This document shows positions 55,172-63,307 of a DNA stretch of 64,000 bases, one piece after another (position 1 is the stretch's first letter; every line of letters starts with the position of its first letter). Source of the stretch: Mycolicibacterium neworleansense (lineage in GTDB: Bacteria; Actinomycetota; Actinomycetes; Mycobacteriales; Mycobacteriaceae). The stretch covers positions 2,790,001 to 2,854,000 of the forward strand of contig NZ_CWKH01000001.1 in assembly GCF_001245615.1 (NCBI RefSeq), given 5' to 3'. A model generated the notes under the pieces. That model had not been told where the DNA came from. It worked only from the letters and a program-made list of their open reading frames with translations, and did no database searches. Position numbers and translations under genes: made by a program.

Positions 55172-55241
55172 TATCGCAGTCCAACTTGCGATACGCGAAC
55201 CCGCCGCCTACTCTGGAAATATCGCAAGTCAACTTGCGATA
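55172..55241. promoter_or_regulatory. Two TetR operators between aqdR and aqdA
   Basis: At 55220-55241 TATCGCAAGT and ACTTGCGATA form a perfect 22-bp inverted repeat with a CA centre. At 55172-55193 a second 22-bp copy differs only at four central/left positions and keeps TATCGCA and AACTTGCGATA. One site abuts each divergent gene, as expected for a TetR repressor controlling itself and the enzymes. Confidence 0.75.
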
Positions 55242-55255
55242 GAAGGTGGGAAGGT

Positions 55256-56590
55256 ATGCACGACGAGGTGCTGACCACGTCAGGCCAGTGGCGCGGCCGC
55301 CGGTCCGACGACGTCGCGGTCTTCCGCGGAATTCGCTACGCGCAGGCTGACAGGTTCGGGCCGCCCCGGCCGACCCCCTTGGCCGACAGCATGTTCGATG
55401 CCACTGACCGTGGCCCGTCCGCACCCCAACTGCCGTCGCGTCTGGAAGCGATCATGGGCGCACCGGCCCGGTACCGGCAGAGCCCGGATTGCTTGCGCGT
55501 CACGGTCACCGCGCCGGCCGGCGCCGAACCGGGCTCCCGGCCGGTCCTGGTCTGGCTGCACGGCGGGGCCTACCTGTCCGGCAGCGGCGAGTGGAATCTC
55601 TACGACGCCGACCACCTGGTACGGCAAACCGACATTGTGGTCGTCGCCGTCAGCTACCGCGTCGGCGCCTTCGGCTATCTGCGCGCCGCCGGCGTTTCGC
55701 CGGGCAACCTGGGGCTGCTCGATCAGATCACCGCACTGGAGTGGGTACGCGACCACATCACAGAGTTCGGCGGGGACCCGTCGCGGGTCACGGTCGCAGG
55801 CCAGTCCGCCGGCGCGCAATCCGTCGTCGCCATGCTCGGGATCGAGCGTACTCGAACACTTTTCGACCAGGTCATCATCCAGAGCGCGCCGCTGGGCATC
55901 GCATTCCACAGTCCGGATCAAGCGCAACGGGTGGCCGACGTCGTCCTCGGCGAACTCGGTACCGATCCCCGCGAGACGACCGACGCCGAGATTCTCGACG
56001 CGCAGGCCCGTGCCGCCCGTCGGCTGGCCGGGCGGCTCGGACTCAATTCGGCACCCCCGCTGCGACCGGTCAGCGGGATCACTCCCCTGCCCGACGAACC
56101 GGAATGGCGGCAGAAACTCATCGAGCGGGCCGCTGACCTACGGGTCCTGATCGGCACCACCGCCGACGAGATGGCGGCCTTCTACGGTCCGCACCCGTTC
56201 TTCTCGGCACTGCGCCGCGTTCCGGTGATCGGCAAACCCCTCGCCCTGATCGCGCAGAAAGCAGTACAGGCCAAGGCCTTCGACAAACCGACAGACCAAC
56301 TCGCCGATCTGCTCGCCGATGCCGGTGCGGGCGTGTACCGGTACCGCGTCGGGTCACTGCATCCGGCGAACCCGCTCGGCGCCTGCCACTGCATCGAGCT
56401 CCCGCTGTTGTTCGGCGATGGTGAGACCTGGGAGCACGCGCCGATGGTGTCACCACTAACCGCCGACGAGATCACCGCGGTCGGCGTACGCACCCGCGAG
56501 CACTGGGGACAGTTCGTCCACACCGGCGAAATCTCCGGGGACTGGCGGATGCACCGGCCCGGGTCCCGGCGCCTGCATTCGCTGCCCTGA
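55256..56590 (+). CDS. aqdA: Type B carboxylesterase-fold hydrolase, probable AqdA (N-acylanthranilate amide hydrolase)
   Basis: A 444-residue carboxylesterase-type hydrolase, somewhat shorter than the usual 500-550. Oxyanion hole LHGGAYLSGSGEWNLYD, nucleophile Ser184 in AGQSAGAQS and the His region NPLGACHCIELPL are visible; no signal peptide. In aqd clusters AqdA cleaves the N-acylanthranilate produced by AqdC into anthranilate and a fatty acid. The assignment rests on its place between the TetR operators and aqdB/aqdC; the sequence alone would say carboxylesterase. Confidence 0.78.
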   Translation: MHDEVLTTSGQWRGRRSDDVAVFRGIRYAQADRFGPPRPTPLADSMFDATDRGPSAPQLPSRLEAIMGAPARYRQSPDCLRVTVTAPAGAEPGSRPVLVWLHGGAYLSGSGEWNLYDADHLVRQTDIVVVAVSYRVGAFGYLRAAGVSPGNLGLLDQITALEWVRDHITEFGGDPSRVTVAGQSAGAQSVVAMLGIERTRTLFDQVIIQSAPLGIAFHSPDQAQRVADVVLGELGTDPRETTDAEILDAQARAARRLAGRLGLNSAPPLRPVSGITPLPDEPEWRQKLIERAADLRVLIGTTADEMAAFYGPHPFFSALRRVPVIGKPLALIAQKAVQAKAFDKPTDQLADLLADAGAGVYRYRVGSLHPANPLGACHCIELPLLFGDGETWEHAPMVSPLTADEITAVGVRTREHWGQFVHTGEISGDWRMHRPGSRRLHSLP

Positions 56591-56617
56591 CCACCCCATC
56601 GACACAGAGAGGCCACC

Positions 56618-57751
56618 ATGAGCAAAGCCACCGTCATCGGCGGCGGCATCGGCGGATTGACCGCCGCCACCGCACTTGCCCGCCGCGGCTGGACCGTCCG
56701 GTTGCACGAGCGTCAACCCGAGATCCGCGCGGTAGGAGCCGGTATCTATGTGTGGGACAACGGCCTGCTCGCGCTCGAATCGATCGGAGCGTTCGACGAG
56801 GCCACCCACGGCGCGCACATCGGCCCGGCCGCCGAAGCGCGGTCACGTCGCGGAAAGACCTTGTACCGCATCGATATCAACGGCGACGGCCAAGCCCGGT
56901 GCTACACCCTGCTGCGGGAGGTACTGATCCGCGCGTTGGTCAACGCCGCGTGCGACGCGGGCGTCGAGCTCATCACCGACTCGGTGGCCACTGCGGTCCA
57001 TGCCGACGGGACAGTCGATTTCGATGACGGGCACACCGAGGTCGCGGATCTGGTGGTCGCCGCCGACGGCGTGCACTCACGGCTACGCGACAGCCTCGAC
57101 CTGGCCTATCGCCGGACCCGCATGACCCAGGGGGCGGCTCGGCTGATGATCCCGGCCTCGGCCGACTACCTGTCCGACGAGGACCGGGTGAAACACCTCG
57201 AGTACTTCCAGGGGCGACGCCGGCTGCTGTACACGCCGTGCACGCCGGAGTGGGTCTACCTGGCGTTGGTCTGCGACGCGGGCGATCCGGCGATCGACGG
57301 AGCACGCGTGAACGTGGCGCAATGGCAACGCAGCTTCCCGATGCTCTCGGCGCTGCTCGATGCCACTGCCGACGTACCGATCCGTTGGGACACCTTCGAG
57401 TTCGTTCGGTTGTCGACGTGGTCACGCGGCACGGTCGCTTTTCTCGGCGACGCCGCGCATGCCCAGCCGCCCTATCTGGGCCAGGGCGGCGGAACCGCCA
57501 TGACCAACGCGATCGCACTGGCCGCGGCGGTGAGCCGCCCCGGCATCGGGGGTCCGGAGGCGCTCAGGGCCTGGGAACGGCACACGCGCCCGGAGATCGA
57601 ACGAACGCAACGCACGTCCTACGGCATGCGGTTGCTCAACCACATCCCCGATGCCGTGCGGGTGCCGTTGCTGTCCACCGTCGGCCGCGTACCCGGGTTT
57701 TCCGATCTGCACCTGTCCACCGCCCGGCGGCAATCGGCCGCCACCGTCTAG
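56618..57751 (+). CDS. aqdB: FAD-dependent monooxygenase, probable AqdB (alkylquinolone 3-hydroxylase)
   Basis: A 377-residue class A monooxygenase: VIGGGIGGLTAATALARRGW, VVAADGVHSRLRD (DG motif) and VAFLGDAAHAQPPYLGQGGG. AqdB proteins hydroxylate 2-heptyl-4-quinolone at C3 to give PQS, using NAD(P)H and O2, as PqsH does. Related salicylate-hydroxylase-like enzymes have other substrates, so the call depends on the neighbouring dioxygenase. It starts 28 bp after aqdA and ends 15 bp before aqdC. Confidence 0.8.
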   Translation: MSKATVIGGGIGGLTAATALARRGWTVRLHERQPEIRAVGAGIYVWDNGLLALESIGAFDEATHGAHIGPAAEARSRRGKTLYRIDINGDGQARCYTLLREVLIRALVNAACDAGVELITDSVATAVHADGTVDFDDGHTEVADLVVAADGVHSRLRDSLDLAYRRTRMTQGAARLMIPASADYLSDEDRVKHLEYFQGRRRLLYTPCTPEWVYLALVCDAGDPAIDGARVNVAQWQRSFPMLSALLDATADVPIRWDTFEFVRLSTWSRGTVAFLGDAAHAQPPYLGQGGGTAMTNAIALAAAVSRPGIGGPEALRAWERHTRPEIERTQRTSYGMRLLNHIPDAVRVPLLSTVGRVPGFSDLHLSTARRQSAATV

Positions 57752-57766
57752 ATGGAGGAGAACAGC

Positions 57767-58570
57767 ATGACCAACACGATGACCGTCAACGGAGTCCAGA
57801 TCGCGTTCGTCGACGAGGGACTCGAGCCGGGTCCGGTGATCGTCCCACTCACCGGGTGGGCACACGACCACCGCGCCTTCGATCGGCTGGTCCCGCATCT
57901 CATTCCGAAACACCGTGTGGTCCGGGTGTGCTGGCGCGGCCACGGACCCGACCGCACCCCGGTTGGCGACTTCGGGGTGGCCGAGCAGGTCGCCGACACC
58001 ATCGCGCTGCTGGACGCGTTGGAGATCGAGACGTTCGTGCCCGTCGCGCATGCGCACGGCGGCTGGGCCGCGCTGGACATCGCCGAGCAACTGGGTCCCG
58101 ATCGGGTGCCGGCCGTGATGATCCTCGACCTGATCATGACGCCCGCACCGCCGGAGTTCGTCGCCGGCCTGCACGCGATCCAGCAGCGCGAGACGTGGTT
58201 GGCCGGCCGAGACGGCCTCGTGCAGTCCTGGCTGGACGGCAGCGACAACCCGGCGGTCCGCTACCACATGCAACACGAGGCCGGCGGATTCGGTTTCGAC
58301 ATGTGGTCACGCGCGTGCCGTGTCATCGAGAACGCGTACAACACCTGGGGTTCCCCGATGGGGCGGATGGAGAAGCTCACCCAGCCGCGGCCGATCCGGC
58401 ATGTCTTCTCCCACCCGAAGTCACCCGACTACGACGCGCTGCACGACGAATTCTGCAGCCGTAACCCGTGGTTCAGCTACACCCGGCTGCCCGGTGAGAC
58501 GCACTTCCCCGGAATCGAAATGCCCGAGCACGTCGCGGCCGAGCTGGCCGACCTGCTCCGTGAGTGTTGA
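57767..58570 (+). CDS. aqdC: Cofactor-independent 3-hydroxy-4-quinolone 2,4-dioxygenase, probable AqdC
   Basis: A 267-residue alpha/beta-hydrolase-fold dioxygenase that opens the PQS heterocycle with O2, releasing CO and N-acylanthranilate, without metal or flavin. It aligns from memory with Hod along its length: TGWAHDHRAFDRL, WRGHGPDRTPVGDFGVAEQV, ETFVPVAHAHGGW, the acid Asp121 (MILDLIM), RVIENAYNTWGSPM, RPIRHVFSHP and PWFSYTRLPGETHFPGIEMP with the catalytic base His246. The nucleophile-elbow residue is Ala96 (HAHGG) rather than Ser, arguing against hydrolase function. Start ATG 57767 has GGAGGAG upstream; the in-frame ATG 57752 overlaps that site. Confidence 0.88.
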   Translation: MTNTMTVNGVQIAFVDEGLEPGPVIVPLTGWAHDHRAFDRLVPHLIPKHRVVRVCWRGHGPDRTPVGDFGVAEQVADTIALLDALEIETFVPVAHAHGGWAALDIAEQLGPDRVPAVMILDLIMTPAPPEFVAGLHAIQQRETWLAGRDGLVQSWLDGSDNPAVRYHMQHEAGGFGFDMWSRACRVIENAYNTWGSPMGRMEKLTQPRPIRHVFSHPKSPDYDALHDEFCSRNPWFSYTRLPGETHFPGIEMPEHVAAELADLLREC

Positions 58571-58649
58571 CCGGATTCGAGGGTGCCGGGCGCTACCGGG
58601 TCCGGGTGGGCGAGAGCGTCGCAGCTGCCGACCGACGGGTGATATTCGG

Positions 58650-59354
58650 CTAACCCGTTGGCGCACCGGGGACGCTACAGACCATGACGCGGCGGGCCAC
58701 CAGAGCCGCAGCCCGTGGATCTCCCCGCTCGATCGCCGAGTAGAGATCGGCATGCGCCTTCTCATCGCGGCGGACAGTGGCCGCCGACCACTGGTCGTGA
58801 CTCGAAAAGATCGCTTCGGAATTGGCCCGGAGCGTCCCTGCGAAGGATTCGTACAACGTCACGAGCACCGAGTTATGCGTTGCCGCAACGACGGCCGCGT
58901 GGAACCGGAGGTCGGCTTCGATGAGGTCGGCCGTGCTCGACGCCGACTGCCGCGCCGTCAGGGCGCGCTTGATCTGTTCAAGGTCCGCTTGAGTGCGACG
59001 ATGCGCGGCCAGCCGGCCGGCCTCGACCTCCAACAGCAGCCGAACCTCGGCGACGTCGCCGATGTCGGACTGCTGGATTCGACGATCGAGTTCTGAAACC
59101 GGCGTTGCGGAGACCACGAAGGTGCCGGAGCCTTGTCTGGAACTCAGTTGACCGGAGGCGATCAGGGACCGGACGGCTTCCCTGCTGGTGGACCGGCCGA
59201 CCCCGAGAAGCCTGGCCAGCTCCTGCTCATTCGGAATGCGGGCACCAACTGGCCACTCGCCCTGCTTGATCAGACGACTCAATTCGGCGCTGCACTGCAC
59301 GACGAGCGAATCACGTTCGACCGTACGAACCGCCACCGCCAGCCTCCTCGTCAT
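58650..59354 (-). CDS. GntR-family regulator, FadR subfamily
   Basis: A 234-residue regulator with a winged HTH (LIKQGEWPVGARIPNEQELA, RLLGVGRSTSREAVRSLIAS) and an all-helical FCD effector domain containing the metal/ligand residues of EADLRFHAAVVAATHN and DEKAHADLYSAI. An inverted repeat overlaps its own start codon, so it is probably autoregulated. It lies 42 bp after the secreted-protein gene on the same strand; targets unknown, possibly aqd or the secreted protein. Confidence 0.9.
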   Translation of the reverse strand: MTRRLAVAVRTVERDSLVVQCSAELSRLIKQGEWPVGARIPNEQELARLLGVGRSTSREAVRSLIASGQLSSRQGSGTFVVSATPVSELDRRIQQSDIGDVAEVRLLLEVEAGRLAAHRRTQADLEQIKRALTARQSASSTADLIEADLRFHAAVVAATHNSVLVTLYESFAGTLRANSEAIFSSHDQWSAATVRRDEKAHADLYSAIERGDPRAAALVARRVMVCSVPGAPTG

Positions 59355-59372
59355 CAGAAAATCCTCTGATGA
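59351..59372. promoter_or_regulatory. GntR operator candidate over its start codon
   Basis: TCATCAGA (59351-59358) and TCTGATGA (59365-59372) form an 8-bp inverted repeat with a 6-nt spacer that includes the GntR ATG (59352-59354 as CAT). Position and symmetry suggest autorepression. Confidence 0.55.
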
Positions 59373-59396
59373 TCTTAGGGGTCGTGGTCGAACTGC

Positions 59397-59750
59397 TCAG
59401 CACTTCACGTCGACATACACCGTCTTACCGGTGACCGTGGTGGAGAGGTCGCCGCCCGGAACGCCGTGGTCGGTGCGCGAATACGTCTGGCCGGGCCGAA
59501 CCGCGGTGACCGAACAGTCATCGGTTCGTCCTGTGCCGAATCTGTTGACGACGACGGCATATCCCTGCGCCTTGAGCTTGCTGACGACCTGATCAACCGA
59601 AGACGGTCCGGAGGGCGCCGCACTGACCACTGCAGCCGGACCGAACAACACGCCGAGGAGCGCTGCTACCGCCCCCAGCGTCCGGCCCAGTGGCGTTGGA
59701 CGAGAGCGTGGTTGAACACGTCCACACCATTTGCTGGTCATGCACTTCAT
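59397..59750 (-). CDS. Small secreted Cys-containing protein
   Basis: A 117-residue exported protein: basic n-region, hydrophobic LGAVAALLGVLFGPAAVV and cleavage at SAA|PSG. The mature part, SSVDQVVSKLKAQGYAVVVN through DDCSVTAVRPGQTYSRTD and ending VYVDVKC, belongs to a common mycobacterial family of small secreted proteins with a conserved Cys pair; function unknown. Start MKCMTSK at 59750 or MTSKWCG at 59741. Confidence 0.8.
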   Translation of the reverse strand: MKCMTSKWCGRVQPRSRPTPLGRTLGAVAALLGVLFGPAAVVSAAPSGPSSVDQVVSKLKAQGYAVVVNRFGTGRTDDCSVTAVRPGQTYSRTDHGVPGGDLSTTVTGKTVYVDVKC

Positions 59751-59810
59751 TTGGATCCCCTTCCGCACTTCGGACCGATCCGACCTCCGGCGAACTCGAA
59801 AATTGCTCAG

Positions 59811-59823
59811 GTCCTCTGAGGAC
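59811..59823. promoter_or_regulatory. Palindrome upstream of the secreted-protein gene
   Basis: GTCCTC-T-GAGGAC, extended by CTCAG/TTGAG to a near-perfect 23-bp inverted repeat. It shares CCTCTGA-N-GA with the GntR site at 59351-59372, so the same regulator may bind here. Confidence 0.45.
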
Positions 59824-59878
59824 TTGAGGTTAACACGAGCCGCGTCCCAGTCATAAGGGTTACCTAACTCACAGTGGG

Positions 59879-62800
59879 TCAGCGGAAGTCTCGCGACCGC
59901 GAGCCGACCTTCAGCTCGACCGGGCCCATCCGGTCGGCGATCACGGTGACCGCCCCGCTGGCGTTCTGCACGATGCCGCGGACCACCAGCGCCGGTGCCG
60001 TCTGCGCCAGCTTGCGGTAGCGCGCCCACACCCCCGGCGCACACAGCACGTTGACCATCCCGGTCTCGTCTTCGAGGTTCATGAACGTCACGCCCTGCGC
60101 GGTCGCCGGACGCTGCCGGTGAGTCACCGCCCCGGCAACCAGGATCCGGGTTCCGTCGACGACATCCAGCAACTTGTCGGCGGGAATCACCCCCAGCGCG
60201 TCGAGGTCGGCGCGCAGGTACTGAGTGGGATAGCTGTCCGGCGAGACACCGGTGGCCCACACGTCGGCAGCCGACAGCTCCAGGGCGCTCATCCCCGGCA
60301 ACGGCGGCACGTGCGACGACGAGCCCACCCCCGGCAGTCGGTCCGGCCGCTGAGTGGCCGCCGCACCCGCTGCCCACAGCGCCTCGCGCCGGCTGATCTT
60401 GAAGCAACCCAGCGCACCGGCGGTGGCCAGCGCCTCGGTCTGCGGTACCGACAGCTGCACCCGGTTGGTCAGGTCGATCAGGGTTTCGAACGGCCCGTTG
60501 GCATTTCGCTCGTCGACCAGGCGCTGGGCCAGCTCGTCGCCGATGTGGCGGACGCTGCCCAGCCCCAGCCGCACGTCCATGCCTGCGCTTTCCAGCGTGG
60601 CGTAGGCCAGGCTGGCGTTGACATCAGGGCCGTGTACCACTACCCCGTGCCGGCGCGCGTCGGCCACCAGCGACTGTGGCGAGTAGAACCCCATCGGCTG
60701 TGCCCGCAGCAGCGCCGCGCAGAACGCCGCCGGATGGTGGAGTTTGAACCACGACGAGTAGAACACCAATGACGCGAAACTCAGCGAATGACTCTCCGGG
60801 AAACCGAAATTGGCGAACGCCTCCAGTTTCTCGTAGATCCGCTCGGCCACGTCACCGGTGATGCCGTGAAGCTCGGCCATGCCGTCATAGAACCGGCTCC
60901 GCAGCCGGCGCATCTTCTCGGTGGAGCGTTTGGAACCCATCGCCCGGCGCAACTGGTCGGCCTCGGCCGGAGTGAAACCCGCACAGTCGACGGCCAATTG
61001 CATGAGCTGTTCCTGGAACAGTGGCACCCCCAGCGTTTTCTTCAGCGCCGGCTCCATCGAGGGATGGTCATAGGTGACCTTCTCCAGACCGTTGCGCCGC
61101 TTGATGTAAGGGTGCACCGAGCCGCCCTGGATCGGGCCGGGCCGGATCAGCGCAACCTCGACCACCAGGTCGTAGAACTCCCGCGGCTTGAGCCGGGGCA
61201 GGGTGGCCATCTGTGCGCGGGACTCCACCTGGAACACCCCGACCGAGTCGGCCTTCTGCAGCATCTCGTAGACCGCCGGTTCGGACAGATCCAGCTTGGC
61301 CAGGTCCACGGTGATGCCCTTGTGCTCGGCCAGTAGATCGATGGCGTAGTGCAGCGCCGAGAGCATGCCGAGGCCGAGCAGGTCGAACTTGACCAAACCG
61401 ATTGCCGCACAGTCATCTTTGTCCCACTGCAGCACGCTGCGGTTGGCCATGCGGGCCCATTCCACCGGGCACACGTCGGCGATCGGGCGGTCACAGATCA
61501 CCATGCCGCCGGAGTGGATGCCGAGGTGCCGCGGCAGGTTGGCGATCTGGGTGGCCAACTCGATCACCGGCTGCGGGATGTCCTCTGCCTCTGGCGAGTC
61601 CGGACGCCCATTCCACCGGCTGAGCTGCTTGCTCCAGGCGTCCTGCTGCCCCTGGGAGAAACCCAGCGCTCGGGCCATGTCGCGGACCGCACTGCGTCCG
61701 CGATAGGTGATGACGTTGGCGACCTGGGCGGCGTAATCACGGCCATAACGCTCGTAGACGTACTGAATGACGTTCTCGCGCAGGTCCGATTCGATGTCGA
61801 TATCGATGTCGGGTGGACCGTCGCGGGCCGGGGACAGGAACCGTTCGAACAGCAGCTCGTTGGCGATCGGGTCGACGTTGGTGACCTTGAGCGCATAGCA
61901 GACCGCCGAATTGGCCGCCGATCCCCTGCCCTGGCACAGGATGTCGTTGTCGCGACAGAACCGGGTGATGTCATGCACCACAAGGAAATAGCCCGGGAAC
62001 TTCAGTTGCTCGATGATGCGCAGCTCGTGTTCGATCTGTGCATAGGCCTTCTTGGCATGGTTGATCGGCCCGTACCGCTCAGCCGCCCCCGTCATGACCA
62101 GATGCCGCAGCCAGCTGTCCTCGGTATGTCCGGCTGGGACGTCGAACGGTGGCAGTTGCGGGGCGATGAGCGCCAGCGCGAAGGCACATTGATCACCGAG
62201 ATCCGCTGCTGCCGTCACGATCTCGGTACCGAACCGCCGGGCCATCTCCTCCCCCGAGCGCAGATGCGACCCGCCCAGTGGGGCCAGCCACCCGGCCGCG
62301 GTATCCATCGAGTTGCGGGCCCGGATCGCGGCCATCGCCATGGCCAGCCGGCCCCGCTCGGGGGCGGCGAAGTGCGCACCGGTGGTGGCTACCACCGGTA
62401 TGCCGAACCGTGGAGCCAGCCCGGCCAGAGCGGCGTTGCGCTCGTCGTCACACGGATGGCCGTGATGGGTGAGCTCGATGCTGACCCGGTCCGCCCCGAA
62501 GCGGTCCACCAGGTCGGCCAGTGCGGTGGCGGCGGCTTCCGGACCGCCTTCCGAGAGCGCCTGGCGGACATGACCTTTGCGACAGCCGGTGAGGATGTGC
62601 CAGTGCCCACCGGCGGCCTCGGTGAGCTCGTCGAAGTCGTAGCGGGGCTTACCCTTCTCACCGCCGGCCAGGTGCGCCTTGGCGATCTCGCGGGACAGCC
62701 GCCGGTATCCCTCCGGCCCACGGGCCAGCACCAGCAGGTGCGGGCCGGGCGGATCGGGGTCCTCGGTGCGGGGGACGTTTCCCAGCGACAGCTCGGCACC

Positions 62801-63163
62801 GAACACCGTGGCCACGTCAAGCTCCCTGGCCGCCTCGGCGAACCGCACCACGCCGTAGAGCCCGTCATGGTCGGTCAGCGCGATGGCCCGCAGGTTCAAC
62901 CGGGCCGCCTCCTCGACCAACTCCTCCGGCGTACTCGCTCCATCGAGGAAGCTGTAGGCACTGTGCGTGTGCAGTTCGGCGTAACGCACCGAACCGCCGA
63001 TGCGGGAGATGTCCGGCTGTTGATAGGCACCACGCTTGCGGGACCAGGCCGGGCTGTCCCCGCCGTCGCCGGCGGGCTCCAGCGGCAGCCCGGACCGGCG
63101 GGGCTTGCCGGGAAGCACCCGCTCCATCTCCGACCAGCTCGGCGGCCCGTTATGCCAACCCAC
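59879..63163 (-). CDS. dnaE2: Error-prone DNA polymerase III alpha subunit DnaE2
   Basis: A 1094-residue translesion polymerase required for damage-induced mutagenesis in mycobacteria, working with ImuA'/ImuB (not in this window). PHP domain near residues 60-300 (YAELHTHSAYSFLDGASTPE with His65/His67), polymerase active site with RGSAANSAVCYALK and GPPDIDIDIESDLRE (catalytic Asp residues), FNFPESHSLSFASLVFYSSW-like fingers and a C-terminal OB domain. It matches M. tuberculosis DnaE2 closely from MGWxNGPPSW to the terminal SRSRDFR. ATG 63163; the SOS box lies 13 bp upstream. Confidence 0.97.
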   Translation of the reverse strand: MGWHNGPPSWSEMERVLPGKPRRSGLPLEPAGDGGDSPAWSRKRGAYQQPDISRIGGSVRYAELHTHSAYSFLDGASTPEELVEEAARLNLRAIALTDHDGLYGVVRFAEAARELDVATVFGAELSLGNVPRTEDPDPPGPHLLVLARGPEGYRRLSREIAKAHLAGGEKGKPRYDFDELTEAAGGHWHILTGCRKGHVRQALSEGGPEAAATALADLVDRFGADRVSIELTHHGHPCDDERNAALAGLAPRFGIPVVATTGAHFAAPERGRLAMAMAAIRARNSMDTAAGWLAPLGGSHLRSGEEMARRFGTEIVTAAADLGDQCAFALALIAPQLPPFDVPAGHTEDSWLRHLVMTGAAERYGPINHAKKAYAQIEHELRIIEQLKFPGYFLVVHDITRFCRDNDILCQGRGSAANSAVCYALKVTNVDPIANELLFERFLSPARDGPPDIDIDIESDLRENVIQYVYERYGRDYAAQVANVITYRGRSAVRDMARALGFSQGQQDAWSKQLSRWNGRPDSPEAEDIPQPVIELATQIANLPRHLGIHSGGMVICDRPIADVCPVEWARMANRSVLQWDKDDCAAIGLVKFDLLGLGMLSALHYAIDLLAEHKGITVDLAKLDLSEPAVYEMLQKADSVGVFQVESRAQMATLPRLKPREFYDLVVEVALIRPGPIQGGSVHPYIKRRNGLEKVTYDHPSMEPALKKTLGVPLFQEQLMQLAVDCAGFTPAEADQLRRAMGSKRSTEKMRRLRSRFYDGMAELHGITGDVAERIYEKLEAFANFGFPESHSLSFASLVFYSSWFKLHHPAAFCAALLRAQPMGFYSPQSLVADARRHGVVVHGPDVNASLAYATLESAGMDVRLGLGSVRHIGDELAQRLVDERNANGPFETLIDLTNRVQLSVPQTEALATAGALGCFKISRREALWAAGAAATQRPDRLPGVGSSSHVPPLPGMSALELSAADVWATGVSPDSYPTQYLRADLDALGVIPADKLLDVVDGTRILVAGAVTHRQRPATAQGVTFMNLEDETGMVNVLCAPGVWARYRKLAQTAPALVVRGIVQNASGAVTVIADRMGPVELKVGSRSRDFR

Positions 63164-63175
63164 CAGACCAGTGTA

Positions 63176-63191
63176 TCGAACAATTGTTCGA
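63176..63191. promoter_or_regulatory. LexA (SOS) box of dnaE2
   Basis: TCGAACAATTGTTCGA is a perfect palindrome matching the mycobacterial LexA consensus TCGAAC-N4-GTTCGA and sits immediately upstream of dnaE2, as in M. tuberculosis. It shows DNA-damage induction through LexA/RecA. Confidence 0.9.
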
Positions 63192-63307
63192 ACCAGGAGT
63201 GGCGTGGGTGCATGGCAGCACGTGGGTGTAGGTCACCTCGTGATGCCGATCACGCCGCGGCCCCCTACGATGCCTCTGGGCTGGGGATCGGGTCTGAAAG
63301 GCAGGCA

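Noticed and set aside
59850..59875. IdeR-like sequence (TTAGGTAACCCTTA on the minus strand) near the secreted-protein gene
   Set aside because: Too many mismatches to the 19-bp IdeR palindrome.
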